6,737 bases of DNA from Clostridia bacterium (GTDB lineage Bacteria > Bacillota > Clostridia > Christensenellales > Borkfalkiaceae). The DNA lies in NCBI GenBank assembly GCA_017620875.1, contig JAGAUH010000257.1:1-6737 (forward strand). Direction: 5' to 3'. This document shows, one piece after another, positions 5,802 through 6,737 of this stretch. The notes under the pieces were generated by a model. It made no database searches and was not told the origin of the DNA. It was given only the letters and a program-made list of their open reading frames with translations. The translations under genes were made by a program, and so were the position numbers. Each line of letters opens with the position of its first letter. The first letter of the stretch is position 1.

Positions 5802-6737
5802 ATGGAAATTTATGGAATAGACTTAGATAGGTACAGCAAAGTAATAATAGATATCGGCTTAAATTTGCAAGTTGGCGAAGAACTAGTTATTTCCGCCCCA
5901 ATAGAAAGCGCGCCTTTGGTTAGGCAAGTAACTAAATACGCCTATAAAAAAGGAGCAAAACTAGTTACGGTTTTTTACTCTGACGATATCGTTTCTAGAG
6001 AGACTTTTTTAAACGTTGATACCGATATTATTGCGGATATCCCTTTGCACGTAAAAAGTGGTAAAGATTATATCGTGCAAAAAAAGGCGGTATACCTTGG
6101 CATTTTATGCGACGATCCAACCGTGTTCGACGGGGTAGATCCACTAAAGATAGTTGCTAGGCAAAAGGCAATAGTAAAAGCCTGTCCAGAGTATCGTAAA
6201 AGTTTAGATACTAATAGCACAAGGTGGTGTTTGGTTGCTTTTCCTAATAAAAAGTGGGCGGACTTAGTCTTTGGCAATAAAGAAGACTCTATTACTATGT
6301 TAGGCGAAAAAATTGCAACTGCTATGTGGATAGATAAAGAAAATTATCTAGAGCTTTGGCAAGAACACACCCAAAAACTAAAAGAGCGTAGTCAATTTTT
6401 AAACAATGCAAAAATAAAAAGTTTTACCTATAAAAACTCTATCGGTACAAACTTTACGATAGATATGCCACAAGATTATATTTTTAGTGGCGCTAACGAA
6501 AAGGGCAATTTAGACGGAGTGGACTTCGTAGCAAATATGCCCACTCAAGAAGTGTTTTCTTCGCCGGATTTTAGAACGGCAAACGGAACGCTCGTTTCTA
6601 GTATGCCGTTAGTTGTAAACGGGGTTATAGTAGACAACTTTAAATTTGAGTTTAAAAACGGAGAAATGGTTTCTTATTCCGCCGAAAAGGGTTTAGAAAC
6701 TTTAGAGAGTATTTTAAGCATAGACGACGGTATGAAA
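5802..6737 (+). CDS. M29-family metallo-aminopeptidase (AmpS/AmpT-like), 3' end outside window
   Basis: An open frame of exactly 312 codons runs to the window end with no stop. The start MEIYGIDLDRYSKVIIDIGL, then VGEELVISAP, matches the N-terminus of the M29 (thermophilic metalloprotease/aminopeptidase T) family, whose members are about 410 residues, so roughly 100 residues are missing. The N-terminal domain (about 1-225) is complete, including KWADLVFG. The catalytic domain begins with MPTQEVFSSPD, whose Glu250 corresponds to the first metal ligand of family members such as B. stearothermophilus aminopeptidase II. The frame ends just before where the second ligand (Glu316 there) should lie. 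It likely trims N-terminal residues from peptides in the cytosol using two divalent metal ions. No Shine-Dalgarno sequence precedes the ATG, and the promoter places transcription initiation at it. No alternative in-frame ATG, GTG or TTG fits before conserved sequence. Divergent from the ATPase operon. Confidence 0.9.
   Translation, partial: MEIYGIDLDRYSKVIIDIGLNLQVGEELVISAPIESAPLVRQVTKYAYKKGAKLVTVFYSDDIVSRETFLNVDTDIIADIPLHVKSGKDYIVQKKAVYLGILCDDPTVFDGVDPLKIVARQKAIVKACPEYRKSLDTNSTRWCLVAFPNKKWADLVFGNKEDSITMLGEKIATAMWIDKENYLELWQEHTQKLKERSQFLNNAKIKSFTYKNSIGTNFTIDMPQDYIFSGANEKGNLDGVDFVANMPTQEVFSSPDFRTANGTLVSSMPLVVNGVIVDNFKFEFKNGEMVSYSAEKGLETLESILSIDDGMK

Noticed and set aside
6068..6277. Minus-strand reading frame of 69 codons
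   Set aside because: It is antisense to the conserved N-terminal domain of the M29 aminopeptidase and has no recognisable signals.

Overview
The window looks like a piece of chromosome from a low-GC Gram-positive bacterium, most likely an uncultured member of the Clostridia or a related Firmicutes lineage. The evidence is an AT-rich composition (mid-to-upper 30s % GC by eye), GGAGG-type ribosome binding sites, consensus sigma-A-type promoters, a serine-rich lipoprotein, TAA at all four visible stop codons, and an AlaR/AlaT gene pair that closely resembles Bacillus subtilis YugG/YugH from memory. The species cannot be named. No sign of a recoded genetic code is seen.

Layout: (1) 1-801, plus strand: the 3' part of a secreted lipoprotein gene. 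The lipobox Gly-Cys is encoded by the second codon of the window, so the true start lies upstream. (2) 802-1186: a 385-base intergenic space between convergent genes. It holds three hairpin terminators and a degenerate palindromic dispersed-type repeat with a second partial copy. (3) 1187-5617, minus strand: a three-gene operon read right to left: a large P-type cation ATPase (914 aa after start correction), an Lrp/AsnC-family regulator (alaR-like) and a class I aminotransferase (alaT-like). Gaps are 10 and 5 bases. (4) 5618-5801: a very AT-rich divergent promoter region. (5) 5802-6737, plus strand: the first 312 codons of an M29-family metallo-aminopeptidase, cut off by the window end.

How they may work together: in B. 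subtilis AlaR controls the alanine transaminase AlaT, and the same regulator-then-enzyme order is seen here. The M29 aminopeptidase would release free amino acids from peptides, and the aminotransferase would interconvert alanine with pyruvate and glutamate. The P-type ATPase, probably for a divalent cation and of the CtpE-like type, heads the alaR-alaT operon, which is the least expected part of the arrangement. It also has an unusual M4 motif (Pro-Ser-Gly-Met in place of Pro-Glu-Gly-Leu) and a long charged N-terminal extension.

I found no CRISPR array, defence system, prophage, insertion sequence, tRNA or rRNA. Most of the window is ordinary housekeeping content. The points most worth a second look are the ATPase's ion-site change and extension, its operon context, the apparently leaderless aminopeptidase transcript, and the intergenic repeat.
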